Source: Pseudomonadota bacterium
GTDB taxonomy: Bacteria; Pseudomonadota; Alphaproteobacteria; Rhizobiales; Xanthobacteraceae
DNA length: 64,000 nt
Direction: 5' to 3'
Assembly: GCA_023451825.1 (NCBI GenBank)
Contig: JAEXYA010000050.1
Span: forward strand, 124,001-188,000
In this document: in pieces, positions 16,216 to 24,289 of the stretch
How positions within the stretch are numbered: the stretch's first letter is position 1
Layout of the letters: each line of letters begins with the position of its first letter
Notes under the pieces: generated by a model
The model's database searches: none
Told to the model about the DNA's origin: nothing
The model's input: only the letters and a program-made list of their open reading frames with translations
Position numbers and translations under genes: made by a program

Positions 16216-17061
16216 ATGCGACGTCTTCTGTTTGCTCTATTCATCACCGCTCTTGCGATGCAGCCGGCACTGGCTGCCGAGCGATGGCAGGAGCTTCCGC
16301 CAACACCAGCGCCGATTCCGACCGAGCGCAAAGGCCATGCCGAGGTCAACGGAGTGAGCATCTATTATGCGGTCTACGGCCAGGGGGCGCCGGTGATCTT
16401 GCTGCATGGCGGCCTGGCCAATAGCGACTATTGGGGTCATCAGGTCAAAGCGCTTGTCGATGCGCATCGCGAAGTTGTCGTGACGGATAGCCGCGGCCAT
16501 GGTCGCAGCACGCGCGACGGCAAGCCCTATGGCTATGACCTCATGGCCGACGATGTCGTGGCGTTGATGGATTATCTGAAGATTCCCCGCGCCGATATCG
16601 TCGGCTGGAGCGACGGCGCGATCCTCGGCCTTGATCTGGCGATGCGCCATGCGAGCAAGGTGGGAAAAGTGGTCGCCTTCGCGGCCAACACCGCAACGTC
16701 TGGAGTAAAGCAGCCCATCGACAATAACCCGGCCATGGCGGCCTTCACGGCGCGCGCCGGTCTCGAATATCGCGCGCATTCCAGGACACCGACGCAATAC
16801 AACGGCTTCGCCGCGGACATCATCAAGATGTGGTCGACGCAGCCGAACTGGAGCGATGCCGAACTCAAGACGATCAAAGCGCCGGTGCTGGTCGTCGGGG
16901 GTGATCATGACGAGGCGATCAAGCGCGAACACACCGACTATATCGCCGCGACGATTCCGGGCGCGAAGCTTGTGATCATTCCGGATGTCAGTCACTTCGC
17001 GATGTTGCAGGATCCGGACCTGTTCAACGCCGTGCTGCTGAAGTTTCTGGACAACAAGTAG
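16216..17061 (+). CDS. Exported alpha/beta hydrolase
   Basis: A 281-residue protein with a signal peptide of about 20 residues (ending PALA). The hydrolase fold starts with VILLHGGLANSDYW (oxyanion-hole HGG), has the nucleophile elbow GWSDG (S132), an acid in VVGGDHDEA and the catalytic His in PDVSHFAML. The closest visible resemblance is to secreted esterase or lactonase-like hydrolases; the substrate is unknown. It stands alone, facing away from the EamA gene, and ends before a terminator-like hairpin. Confidence 0.88.
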   Translation: MRRLLFALFITALAMQPALAAERWQELPPTPAPIPTERKGHAEVNGVSIYYAVYGQGAPVILLHGGLANSDYWGHQVKALVDAHREVVVTDSRGHGRSTRDGKPYGYDLMADDVVALMDYLKIPRADIVGWSDGAILGLDLAMRHASKVGKVVAFAANTATSGVKQPIDNNPAMAAFTARAGLEYRAHSRTPTQYNGFAADIIKMWSTQPNWSDAELKTIKAPVLVVGGDHDEAIKREHTDYIAATIPGAKLVIIPDVSHFAMLQDPDLFNAVLLKFLDNK

Positions 17062-17076
17062 CACTCCCGGCAGAAA

Positions 17077-17096
17077 GCCCGGCGGCGACGCCGGGC
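17077..17096. terminator. Terminator-like hairpin between converging genes
   Basis: Arms gcccggcg and cgccgggc with a gcga loop form an eight-pair GC stem between the hydrolase stop (17061) and the zur stop (17123). Neither side has a long T run, so it may act bidirectionally but weakly. Confidence 0.5.
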
Positions 17097-17122
17097 CCTT
17101 CTGCACCGCCTGCGCGCGGGCT

Positions 17123-17611
17123 TCAGGCGACCTGGCAGTGGGCGCAGGTGCCGGTGATTTCCACGACGGATAGCTTGGGCGCGAACCCGGTGCTGCGCGC
17201 GGCATCATTGAGGCTCTGCGCCACCTGCGCGGCCGGCACTTCGCCGACGGACCCGCATTTGTCGCAGATCAGGAAGGCGACCATCGACGTCGTGCCGTGA
17301 TCATGGACGCAGGCGAGGAAGGCGTTGCGGCTCTCGATGCGGTGCACGAGATCATTGGCCATGAGAAAATCGAGCGCGCGATAGATCGTGATCGGCGCTG
17401 GCCGGGAGACCGTCTTGGCCAGTTCCTCGATGATCTCATAGGCGCCGAGCGGCCGGTGGCTGGCGAGCAGCGCCTCGAACACCTGGCGGCGGATCGGGGT
17501 CAGTTTCTGGGCTCTTTTGGCGCAGACCTGCTCGGCATGATGCATCGCGTCCGCCGTGCAGCGGTCGTGGTCATGGTCCGGGGCAGGAAATGTGGGCTTG
17601 GGCGCGTTCAT
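17123..17611 (-). CDS. zur: Fur-family transcriptional regulator, Zur-like
   Basis: A 162-residue regulator. The N-terminus is His/Asp-rich (HDHDR). The winged helix contains LTPIRRQVFEALLASHRPLGAYEII and PITIYRALDFLMANDLVHRIES. The dimerisation and metal domain has FLACVHDHG, CDKCGS and a final CAHC. The two CxxC pairs supply the structural zinc, and the pattern fits Zur (zinc uptake regulator) better than iron-sensing Fur. It would repress zinc import genes when zinc is plentiful. No znuABC genes lie in the window. Confidence 0.85.
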   Translation of the reverse strand: MNAPKPTFPAPDHDHDRCTADAMHHAEQVCAKRAQKLTPIRRQVFEALLASHRPLGAYEIIEELAKTVSRPAPITIYRALDFLMANDLVHRIESRNAFLACVHDHGTTSMVAFLICDKCGSVGEVPAAQVAQSLNDAARSTGFAPKLSVVEITGTCAHCQVA

Positions 17612-17672
17612 GAGCCCAATGTAATGGCTTTAGGCGTTTTCGCCCATGGCCCGTCTGTAAAAGTCCCCAGCG

Positions 17673-17909
17673 TCACGACAGACCTCGGCGCTGTTGCAAA
17701 TACATAAACGCCGTCACGCCATTCACGACAAACATTGCAAGAACGACGATCAGAGCGACGTCCGCAGACGCGCCCAGCCAAATCATGATGAACAGCAGGC
17801 CGGTCGTCCAAGCAAAATTGATCGCCATACGCTTGAACAATCCCCCTGGTGTGACAGCACCGCTGATCCAGTCGCTCAAGAAAAACCATAGACCCATCCG
17901 GCATCCCAT
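17673..17909 (-). CDS. Small two-helix membrane protein
   Basis: A 78-residue protein (or 74 from the internal ATG at 17897) with two hydrophobic helices, WTTGLLFIMIWLGASADVAL and VVLAMFVVNGVTAFMYL, and a short basic tail. No family recognised. It is upstream of, and divergent from, the MarR regulator gene, so the two could share the intergenic operator region at 18001-18033. Confidence 0.5.
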   Translation of the reverse strand: MGCRMGLWFFLSDWISGAVTPGGLFKRMAINFAWTTGLLFIMIWLGASADVALIVVLAMFVVNGVTAFMYLQQRRGLS

Positions 17910-18000
17910 CTGCGCGATAGCGGCCCGCTTTGCGACCTATGGCATCATGATCCATGCGCGTCATGCATGCCTGCGACACTTTAGCACAGGATGTGTGAAA

Positions 18001-18033
18001 CCATAAGCTAGCTTATTTTATGCCAGCTTATGG
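18001..18033. promoter_or_regulatory. Candidate MarR operator with three half-sites
   Basis: A perfect 14-base palindrome ataagctagcttat (18003-18016) is followed by another half-site agcttatgg at 18025-18033, which pairs with ccataagct at 18001-18009. Such inverted half-sites directly in front of a MarR gene are typical of autoregulatory operators controlling an efflux operon. Confidence 0.7.
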
Positions 18034-18041
18034 AGGTTTTC

Positions 18042-18521
18042 ATGTCTGCCCAGCCTGAAACAGGCACTGATTTTCTGTCCGCCTTGTTCGAGACCCAGCG
18101 CATGTTGCGGCAGCTTGCCGACAAGGAAGCGCGCCAGTTCGGCATGACCCGCGCTCAATGGGCTGTTTTGGCCAAGGTCGAACGCAATGAAGGGCAGAAG
18201 CAGACCGATCTGGCCGACGCCATGGAAATGGCGCCGATCAGCCTGACGCGCCTGATCGATAAACTCTGCGACAGTGGACTGATCGAGCGTCGCAATGACG
18301 ACGCCGACCGCCGCATCAAGCGGCTCTATCTCACCGAGGCTGCGCGACCGCTGATGGCGAAGCTTTCGGTGCTGCGCGCCGACCTCATGCAGGTCGCCTT
18401 CGCCGGCGTGAGCGAGGCCGAGATGCACCAGCTCGTCGATCATCTCGAAACCATCAAAGACAACATCCGTGTTGCGCTGAATCCCGCGACGACCAAGACC
18501 AAGGAACAGGCCTATGGCTGA
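18042..18521 (+). CDS. MarR family transcriptional regulator of the efflux operon
   Basis: A 159-residue winged-helix regulator: FGMTRAQWAVLAKVERNEGQKQTDLADAMEM and LTRLIDKLCDSGLIERRNDDADRRIKRLYLT are the recognition helix and wing. ATG 18042 is chosen because GGAGG sits six or seven bases before it; an earlier in-frame ATG at 18030 overlaps that ribosome site. The gene overlaps the downstream membrane-fusion gene by eight bases, so it is the first gene of an operon. It likely represses it until a toxic phenolic or similar ligand binds. Confidence 0.92.
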   Translation: MSAQPETGTDFLSALFETQRMLRQLADKEARQFGMTRAQWAVLAKVERNEGQKQTDLADAMEMAPISLTRLIDKLCDSGLIERRNDDADRRIKRLYLTEAARPLMAKLSVLRADLMQVAFAGVSEAEMHQLVDHLETIKDNIRVALNPATTKTKEQAYG

Positions 18522-19668
18522 GCCCGTGTTGAAATTCCCCGACAAAGACGAAGCCAATGGCGCAGACGGTGCGGGTGCCACCAGGCAGCGCAGAGGCATG
18601 AAGGGCTTCCTCACGCGCTATCGCCGCCCGTTGCTGCTGGTCGTGCTGCCGGCCGTCGTGCTGGTCGGCGGTTTTGCCTTCTATCTCTCGGGCGGCCGCT
18701 ATGTCGGCACCGACGATGCCTATGTCGGCGCGCAGAAAGTGCTGATCACGCCGGAGATCGCCGGCAAGGTTGCCCGTGTCGTGATCCGCGAAGGCCAGCA
18801 TGTGACGGCCGGCGATACGCTGTTCGAGATCGATCCGGTGCCGTTCCAGCTCGCGCTGCAGCAGGCGCAGGCGAAGCTCGATGACGCCAAGGTCTCGTTC
18901 GCGACGCTGAAGTCGAACATCAAGTCGTATGACGATATGCTGCAGCTTGCGAAGCAGGGCGTCGAGCTGAAGCAGCGCGATGTCGAGCGCAAGACGACAC
19001 TCGTGAAATCGAATTCCGGCTCGCAGCTCGATCTCGATACCGCGACGACCAATTACGTGATCGCGCGATCGCAGCTCGAATTGCTGCAGCAGCAATTGTC
19101 GAATTCAAAGGACAAGCTGCTCGGCAATCCCGATCTGCCGCTCGAGCAGTTCCCCGCTTATGCGCAGGCCAAGGCGGCGCTCGGCGATGCGCAGCGCAAT
19201 CTCGATCACACTGTGCTGAAAGCGCCGATCTCCGGCGTCGCCACGCAGGTGGATAACATCCAGCTCGGCCGCTTCGTCGCGGCGTCAACGCCGATCCTCA
19301 CGGTGATCGACGATGCACGTCCATGGGTCGATGCGAATATGAAAGAGTCGGATCTGACGCATGTGAATGTCGGCCAGAAGGTCGATATCGAAGTCGATGC
19401 CTTCCCGGATCACGCCTTCCACGGCACTGTCGGCTCGCTCTCGCCCGGCACCGGCGCGCAATTCGCGATCCTGCCGCCGCAGAACGCCACCGGCAATTTC
19501 GTCAAGGTCGTGCAGCGCGTGCCCGTGCGCATCTATCTCGACTACAATGACGCGGCCGTGAAGAAGCTCAAGGCCGGCATGAGCACCTACACCACCATCG
19601 ATACCGAACATCGCCGCACGCTGGCGGGCCTGTTCGGCGCGTCCACGGCAAAGGCGGCTCAGGACTGA
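18514..19668 (+). CDS. EmrA-type membrane fusion protein (HlyD family)
   Basis: A 384-residue periplasmic adaptor. One membrane segment at about residues 37-58 (LLLVVLPAVVLVGGFAF) is followed by YVGTDDAYVGAQKVLITPEIAGKV, typical of EmrA. A lipoyl half, a coiled-coil hairpin of about 110 residues, the second lipoyl half with LDHTVLKAPISGVAT, and a beta-barrel domain with WVDANMKESDL follow. It links the inner-membrane pump encoded next to an outer-membrane TolC-type channel that is not in this window. Overlap with marR and a four-base gap to the next gene indicate one operon. Confidence 0.93.
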   Translation: MAEPVLKFPDKDEANGADGAGATRQRRGMKGFLTRYRRPLLLVVLPAVVLVGGFAFYLSGGRYVGTDDAYVGAQKVLITPEIAGKVARVVIREGQHVTAGDTLFEIDPVPFQLALQQAQAKLDDAKVSFATLKSNIKSYDDMLQLAKQGVELKQRDVERKTTLVKSNSGSQLDLDTATTNYVIARSQLELLQQQLSNSKDKLLGNPDLPLEQFPAYAQAKAALGDAQRNLDHTVLKAPISGVATQVDNIQLGRFVAASTPILTVIDDARPWVDANMKESDLTHVNVGQKVDIEVDAFPDHAFHGTVGSLSPGTGAQFAILPPQNATGNFVKVVQRVPVRIYLDYNDAAVKKLKAGMSTYTTIDTEHRRTLAGLFGASTAKAAQD

Positions 19669-19672
19669 TCCC

Positions 19673-21241
19673 ATGAGCACCGCGGCAATACCGAGCGCAG
19701 TTCCGGGCATGCGTCGCACCATGGTGACGGTGTGCGCCATGACGGCGACCATCATGCAGGCGCTCGACACCACGATCGCCAATGTGGCGCTGCCTTATAT
19801 GCAGGGCTCGTTGTCCGCGTCGCAGGATCAGGTCAACTGGGTGCTGACCTCCTACATCGTCGCTGCCGCCATCATGACCGCCCCGGTGGGCTTCATCGCC
19901 AACCGGTTCGGCCGCAAGAAGGTCTTCATCGTTTGCGCAGCAGGTTTCACCGTTGCCTCGGTGCTGTGCGGACTGGCGCAGGACATCAGTCAGATGGTCG
20001 GCTTCCGTCTGTTGCAGGGCGTTTTTGGCGCAGCGCTGGTGCCATTGTCGCAGACGGTCATGCTCGACATGTATGCGCTGCATGAGCGTGCCAAGGCAAT
20101 GTCGATCTGGGGCATGGGCGTGATGCTCGGCCCGATCATGGGGCCGTCGCTCGGTGCCTGGCTCACCGAGACCTATTCCTGGCACTGGGTGTTCTTCGTC
20201 AATCTGCCGTTCGGCATCGTGACCGTCGCGGGCCTTTTGGTCTTCATGGATGAGACCGAGCTGAATCTGAAAATGAAGTTCGACTGGTTCGGCTTCCTCG
20301 CGCTCGCCATCGGCATCGGTTCGATGCAGCTTGCGCTCGATCGCGGCGAGCAGCTCGGCTGGCTGGAGTCGAACGAGATCATCATCGAAGCGATCATTGC
20401 GGTGGTCGGTTTCTATTATTTCTTCGCACATTCCTTCACGACCGATCGACCGTTCATCCAGTTCGCCATCTTCAAGGACAAGAATTTTGTCGGTGGCTGC
20501 ATCTTCATGTGCGTGATGGGTCTCGTGCTCTATTCGACCATGTCGCTGTCATCGCCGTTCCTGCAGAACGTGATCGGCTATCCCATTCTCACCGCCGGCC
20601 TGCTGCTGGCGACCCGCGGCTCCGGCACTTTCCTCGCGATGATGATGGTCGGCCGTATCATGAAATATATCGAGGCGCGGACACTGATCATGTCGGGCAT
20701 GACACTGCTGGCCGCATCGATGTATTTCACCGCGAAATGGACCGACCAGACTGGCGTGACGGAATTCATCATCGTCAATGTGGCGCAGGGCTTTGGATTG
20801 GGCCTGGTGTTCGTACCGCTATCGACGGTGGCGTTCCTCACGCTGCCCAATCATCTGCGCACCGACGGCACGGCGATGCTGACGCTGCTGCGCAACGTGG
20901 CGAGTTCTGTGGGTATTTCGATCGTGATCGCGAATCTTACGTCAGGTACGCGAATGGCTCATGCGGTGCTGGTGGAGCACATCACGCCGTTCAACAATGC
21001 GCTGCAGATGCCGAATGTCACCGGTGTCATCAACATGGCGACAGATACGGGGCGCGCCATGATGGATGCGATCGTGACGCTGCAGGCAACGATCATTGCG
21101 TTCGGGCTGGACTATCAGCTGATCATGCTGGTGACGCTGCTGGCGATCCCGATGGCGCTGATCATCGGATCGTCGAAGGCGCAGCTCAGGGCGCAGGCGG
21201 CAAAGCCAGGTGGAGATGAGCATCCGGCGGTGATGGAATAA
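19673..21241 (+). CDS. EmrB/QacA (DHA2) drug:proton antiporter
   Basis: A 522-residue, 14-helix major facilitator protein. Motifs: MQALDTTIANVALPYMQGSL (motif D1), NRFGRKKVF (motif A), RLLQGVFGAALVPLSQ (motif B) and GPIMGPSLGAWLTETYSWHWVFFVNLP (antiporter motif C region). It would pump hydrophobic toxic compounds with the adaptor encoded just upstream. The closeness to the protocatechuate genes suggests, weakly, aromatic substrates. A family C repeat follows the stop. Confidence 0.94.
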   Translation: MSTAAIPSAVPGMRRTMVTVCAMTATIMQALDTTIANVALPYMQGSLSASQDQVNWVLTSYIVAAAIMTAPVGFIANRFGRKKVFIVCAAGFTVASVLCGLAQDISQMVGFRLLQGVFGAALVPLSQTVMLDMYALHERAKAMSIWGMGVMLGPIMGPSLGAWLTETYSWHWVFFVNLPFGIVTVAGLLVFMDETELNLKMKFDWFGFLALAIGIGSMQLALDRGEQLGWLESNEIIIEAIIAVVGFYYFFAHSFTTDRPFIQFAIFKDKNFVGGCIFMCVMGLVLYSTMSLSSPFLQNVIGYPILTAGLLLATRGSGTFLAMMMVGRIMKYIEARTLIMSGMTLLAASMYFTAKWTDQTGVTEFIIVNVAQGFGLGLVFVPLSTVAFLTLPNHLRTDGTAMLTLLRNVASSVGISIVIANLTSGTRMAHAVLVEHITPFNNALQMPNVTGVINMATDTGRAMMDAIVTLQATIIAFGLDYQLIMLVTLLAIPMALIIGSSKAQLRAQAAKPGGDEHPAVME

Positions 21242-21263
21242 GTGAAGCTGAGGCGCTGATGGC

Positions 21264-21442
21264 CTCCCTCCCTCAAGCCGCGTAGCGGCGCAGTGGGGAG
21301 GGTGGCGCGTAGCGCCGGGTGGGGTCTCTCCCCACGGTAGGACGTCACGTGGGGATAGACCCCACCCGTCTCGAAGCTCGCTGAACGCTCGCTTCGATCC
21401 ACCCTCCCCGCTGCGCGGCTTCGCCGCTTGGGGGAGGGAGAA
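21264..21442. repeat. Family C composite repeat without a gene
   Basis: Left part ctccctcaagccgcgtagc, ggggagggtggcgcg, gggtggggtctctcccc. Loop gacgtcacgtggggatag is shared with the copy at 7213-7421. Right part ccccacccgtctcgaagctc, gctgaacgctcgcttcga, ccaccctcccc and gggggagggagaag. It separates the efflux operon from pcaG, lying at the 3' ends of both. Confidence 0.85.
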
Positions 21443-21448
21443 GCAAGA

Positions 21449-22030
21449 TTACACGTCGAAGAACACCGTCTCGTTATCCCCCTGCAGGTGAATATCAAAC
21501 CGATACACACCCGCTGCCGTCTTCTTCGCGATCAGCGTCGCGCGGCGATCCGCCGGCACCAGCTGCATCACGGCATCGTCCGCCGTCGCCGCTTCATCGT
21601 CGAAATAGATGCGCGTCATCGACTGCATGGTCATGCCGCGGCCGAACACGGCCATCACGATATGCGGCGCCTGCGGCTTGCCATCGATCCCCGGCACGCT
21701 GCCCGGCTTCACGGTATCGAACGAATATTCCCCCGCATCCGTCGTGCCCGAGCGGCCGAAACCGCGCCAGCTCGAATTCGGAATGCCGCGCGAATCCTGC
21801 GGATCGGCGAAACGGCCCTGCGCATCGGCCTGCCAGATTTCCAGCACGGCATCCGGCACCACCTTGCCGTCGCCGTCATAGATCACGCCTTCGATGCGGA
21901 TCTTGTCGCCGGTCACATCGGGCGTGAGCAGATTGTTGGTGAAGGCGTCGTTCCAGGCATATTTGCCGTTCGGCGTCAGGCCATAGGCGTAGAACGGGCC
22001 GACGGTCTGCGACGGAGTAATTCCAGGCAT
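21449..22030 (-). CDS. pcaG: Protocatechuate 3,4-dioxygenase alpha subunit
   Basis: A 193-residue intradiol dioxygenase-fold subunit. It begins PGITPSQTVGPFYAYGLTP and contains GVIYDGDGKVVPDAVLEIWQADAQGRF and GTTDAGEYSFDTVKPGSVP. The alpha subunit lacks the full iron ligand set, as expected. With PcaH it opens the protocatechuate ring to 3-carboxymuconate. Its ATG overlaps the pcaH stop by one base (TGATG), so it is the second gene of a coupled pair. Confidence 0.95.
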   Translation of the reverse strand: MPGITPSQTVGPFYAYGLTPNGKYAWNDAFTNNLLTPDVTGDKIRIEGVIYDGDGKVVPDAVLEIWQADAQGRFADPQDSRGIPNSSWRGFGRSGTTDAGEYSFDTVKPGSVPGIDGKPQAPHIVMAVFGRGMTMQSMTRIYFDDEAATADDAVMQLVPADRRATLIAKKTAAGVYRFDIHLQGDNETVFFDV

Positions 22031-22731
22031 CAGTGATTCTCCGTCGGCGTCGCGTTGCGGCCGCGCAGGACGATGTTGAAGCGATAGGCCAGCGCCCAGC
22101 CGGGCTCGGTCATATCGAGATCGAAATCCGACACCATGCGCAGGCGCGCCTTCTCATCCGTCACCGAATTGAAGATCGGATCGAACGGAAACAGCGGATC
22201 GTTCGGGAAATACATCTGCGTCACGAGGCGCGAGACGAAGGAATGGCCGAACACCGAGAAATGGATATGGGCGGGGCGCCACGCATTGTGGTGGTTGCCC
22301 CACGGATAGGCGCCGGGCTTGATGGTGACGAATTTGTAGTTGCCCTTGTCGTCAGTGACGGCGCGGCCGGCGCCGGTGAAATTGGGATCGAGCGGGGCGG
22401 GATGCTGGTCCCAGACATGGACATAGCGGCCGCAGGCATTGGCCTGCCAGAGTTCGACCAGCGTATTCGGCACGCCGCGGCCGTCCTCGTCCATCACGGT
22501 GCCATGGACGATGATGCGTTCGCCGAGCGGCTCGCCGGCATGCATGGTGGTGAGGTCATGATCACCGGGGCGCACGGTTTCGTGGCCGTAAACCGGACCG
22601 GTCAGTTCCGATAGCGTGTGCGGCATCAGAATGCGCTGCTTCTGCGGTGCGCGCTTGATGGTCGATTTGTAGCCGGGTGAGAGGCGCGGCGCGTGCGCCG
22701 CATTGCTCTCGACGGGATAGATTAGCGTCAT
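22030..22731 (-). CDS. pcaH: Protocatechuate 3,4-dioxygenase beta subunit
   Basis: A 233-residue catalytic subunit carrying the non-haem ferric site. The N-terminus has LSPGYKSTIKRAPQ and LSELTGPVYG, and the core has GERIIVHGTVMDEDGRGVPNTLVELWQANACGRYVH. Tyr and His ligands fall in the NCGRY-like and PYPWGNHHNAWRPAHIHFSV blocks (GAYPWGNHHN, RPAHIHFS). ATG 22731 follows GGGGAAACGAGC, a good ribosome site, and is preferred to the upstream in-frame start at 22761. It is the first gene of the pcaHG pair. Confidence 0.95.
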   Translation of the reverse strand: MTLIYPVESNAAHAPRLSPGYKSTIKRAPQKQRILMPHTLSELTGPVYGHETVRPGDHDLTTMHAGEPLGERIIVHGTVMDEDGRGVPNTLVELWQANACGRYVHVWDQHPAPLDPNFTGAGRAVTDDKGNYKFVTIKPGAYPWGNHHNAWRPAHIHFSVFGHSFVSRLVTQMYFPNDPLFPFDPIFNSVTDEKARLRMVSDFDLDMTEPGWALAYRFNIVLRGRNATPTENH

Positions 22732-22755
22732 GCTCGTTTCCCCTTGGGCAGTCTC

Positions 22756-22840
22756 CGTCATTGCGAGGAGCAGAGCGACGAAGCAATCCAGTCTTTCTTC
22801 ACTTAGCTTCTGGATTGCTTCGCTGCGCTCGCAATGACGG
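22756..22840. repeat. Intergenic palindromic repeat, family F (gtcattgcgagg type)
   Basis: Arms gtcattgcgaggagcagagc and cgctcgcaatgac with inner gaagcaatccag and ctggattgcttc. A second copy is at 35031-35109. Here it lies between pcaF and pcaH, which read the same way, so it may end or weaken readthrough. Confidence 0.88.
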
Positions 22841-22852
22841 CTATTGGTGTCG

Positions 22853-24061
22853 TTAGTTCAGCTTCTCGATTGCCATGGCGACGCCCTGGCCGACGCCGAC
22901 GCACATGGTGGCCAGCGCGAGCTTGCCGCCGCGCTTCTCCATGCCGTGAACGGCGGTGAGCGCGAGGCGGGCGCCGCTCATGCCGAGCGGATGGCCGAGC
23001 GCGATGGCGCCGCCATGCGGGTTGACGAAGTCAGCATCTTCCTTGACGCCGAGCTGGCGCAGCACCGCGATGCCCTGCGAGGCGAAAGCCTCGTTGAGCT
23101 CGATGAGATCGAAGTCGCTGATCTTGAGGCCGAGACGCTCCATCAGTTTTTGCGTGGCCGGCACCGGGCCGATGCCCATGATGCGCGGGGCAACACCCGC
23201 CGAAGCGAGGCCGAGGATGCGCGCGCGTGGGGTGAGGCCGTACTTCTTCACGGCGGCGGCGGACGCGAGGATCATGGCGGCGGCGCCGTCATTGACGCCC
23301 GAGGCATTGCCGGCGGTGACGGTGCCGTCCTTGCGCACGATCGGCTTCAGCTTGCCGAGGCCTTCCAGCGTGGTTTCCGGACGCGGATGCTCGTCCTTGT
23401 CCACGGTGATCGGGCCGGCCTTGCCGCCCGGCGCCTGCACCGCGACGATCTCTTCGGCGAAATAGCCCGAGGCAATCGCCTTGCCGGCGCGCTGCTGGGA
23501 GTTGATGGCGAAGGCGTCCTGGTCAGCACGCGAGATCTGGAAGTCCTGGGCGACATTTTCGCCGGTCTCCGGCATCGCATCGACGCCATACTGCGCCTTC
23601 ATCAGCGGATTGATGAAGCGCCAGCCGATGGTGGTGTCGTAGATTTCCGACTGGCGGGAGAAGGCTTCCTGCGCCTTGCCCTGCACGAACGGCGCGCGGG
23701 TCATGGATTCCACGCCGCCGGCAATGGCGAAATCGATTTCACCGGCGCGGATGGCGCGGGCACCGGCGCCGACGGCATCGAGACCGGAGGCGCAGAGACG
23801 GTTCAGGGTCTGGCCGGGAACGCTTTCCGGCAGGCCGGCGAGGAGGGCGGCCATGCGGGCGACGTTGCGGTTGTCTTCACCGGCCTGGTTGGCGCAGCCG
23901 AAGAAAACCTCGTCGATTTCTTCCCATTTGACGTTCGGATTGCGCTCTTTCAACGCCTTGATCGGAGCGGCTGCGAGGTCGTCGGCGCGGACTTTTGCGA
24001 GCGACCCGCCGAAACGGCCGATCGGGGTGCGCACGGCGTCGCAAATAAACACATCGCTCAT
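22853..24061 (-). CDS. pcaF: 3-oxoadipyl-CoA thiolase
   Basis: A 402-residue thiolase that cleaves beta-ketoadipyl-CoA to succinyl-CoA and acetyl-CoA, the last step of protocatechuate breakdown. It has the acyl-enzyme Cys in LNRLCASGLDA (C90), GGVESMTRAP, NEAFASQ, the His in GHPLGMSGAR and the second Cys in MCVGVGQG. The length and the GVESMTRAPFV motif fit PcaF/PaaJ rather than acetoacetyl-CoA thiolase. AGGAGG precedes two adjacent ATG codons; the second (24061) has better spacing. It is upstream of pcaHG on the same strand. Confidence 0.9.
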   Translation of the reverse strand: MSDVFICDAVRTPIGRFGGSLAKVRADDLAAAPIKALKERNPNVKWEEIDEVFFGCANQAGEDNRNVARMAALLAGLPESVPGQTLNRLCASGLDAVGAGARAIRAGEIDFAIAGGVESMTRAPFVQGKAQEAFSRQSEIYDTTIGWRFINPLMKAQYGVDAMPETGENVAQDFQISRADQDAFAINSQQRAGKAIASGYFAEEIVAVQAPGGKAGPITVDKDEHPRPETTLEGLGKLKPIVRKDGTVTAGNASGVNDGAAAMILASAAAVKKYGLTPRARILGLASAGVAPRIMGIGPVPATQKLMERLGLKISDFDLIELNEAFASQGIAVLRQLGVKEDADFVNPHGGAIALGHPLGMSGARLALTAVHGMEKRGGKLALATMCVGVGQGVAMAIEKLN

Positions 24062-24289
24062 CATCTTCCTCCTGGGCTGCATCCGCGCATTTGCCGGATT
24101 TTCGCGGTGGTTTGTAGGAAGGCCCACCGACCCGGTCAAATCATGGCTGTTGCGTGGATTGTCACACCCAGACTGTCGGATAATCGGGAGTGGTTGACTT
24201 GTCAACCGGATGCTGCGGTGGGGAAAACATGGCCTTTCCCGTGGTGGCGCGTAGGATCGGTGCCGTGAAATTTGCTAGCGTCCGCCGCC

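Noticed and set aside
22844..24268. 474-residue plus-strand frame opposite pcaF
   Set aside because: Antisense shadow of a complete thiolase; no recognisable domain.
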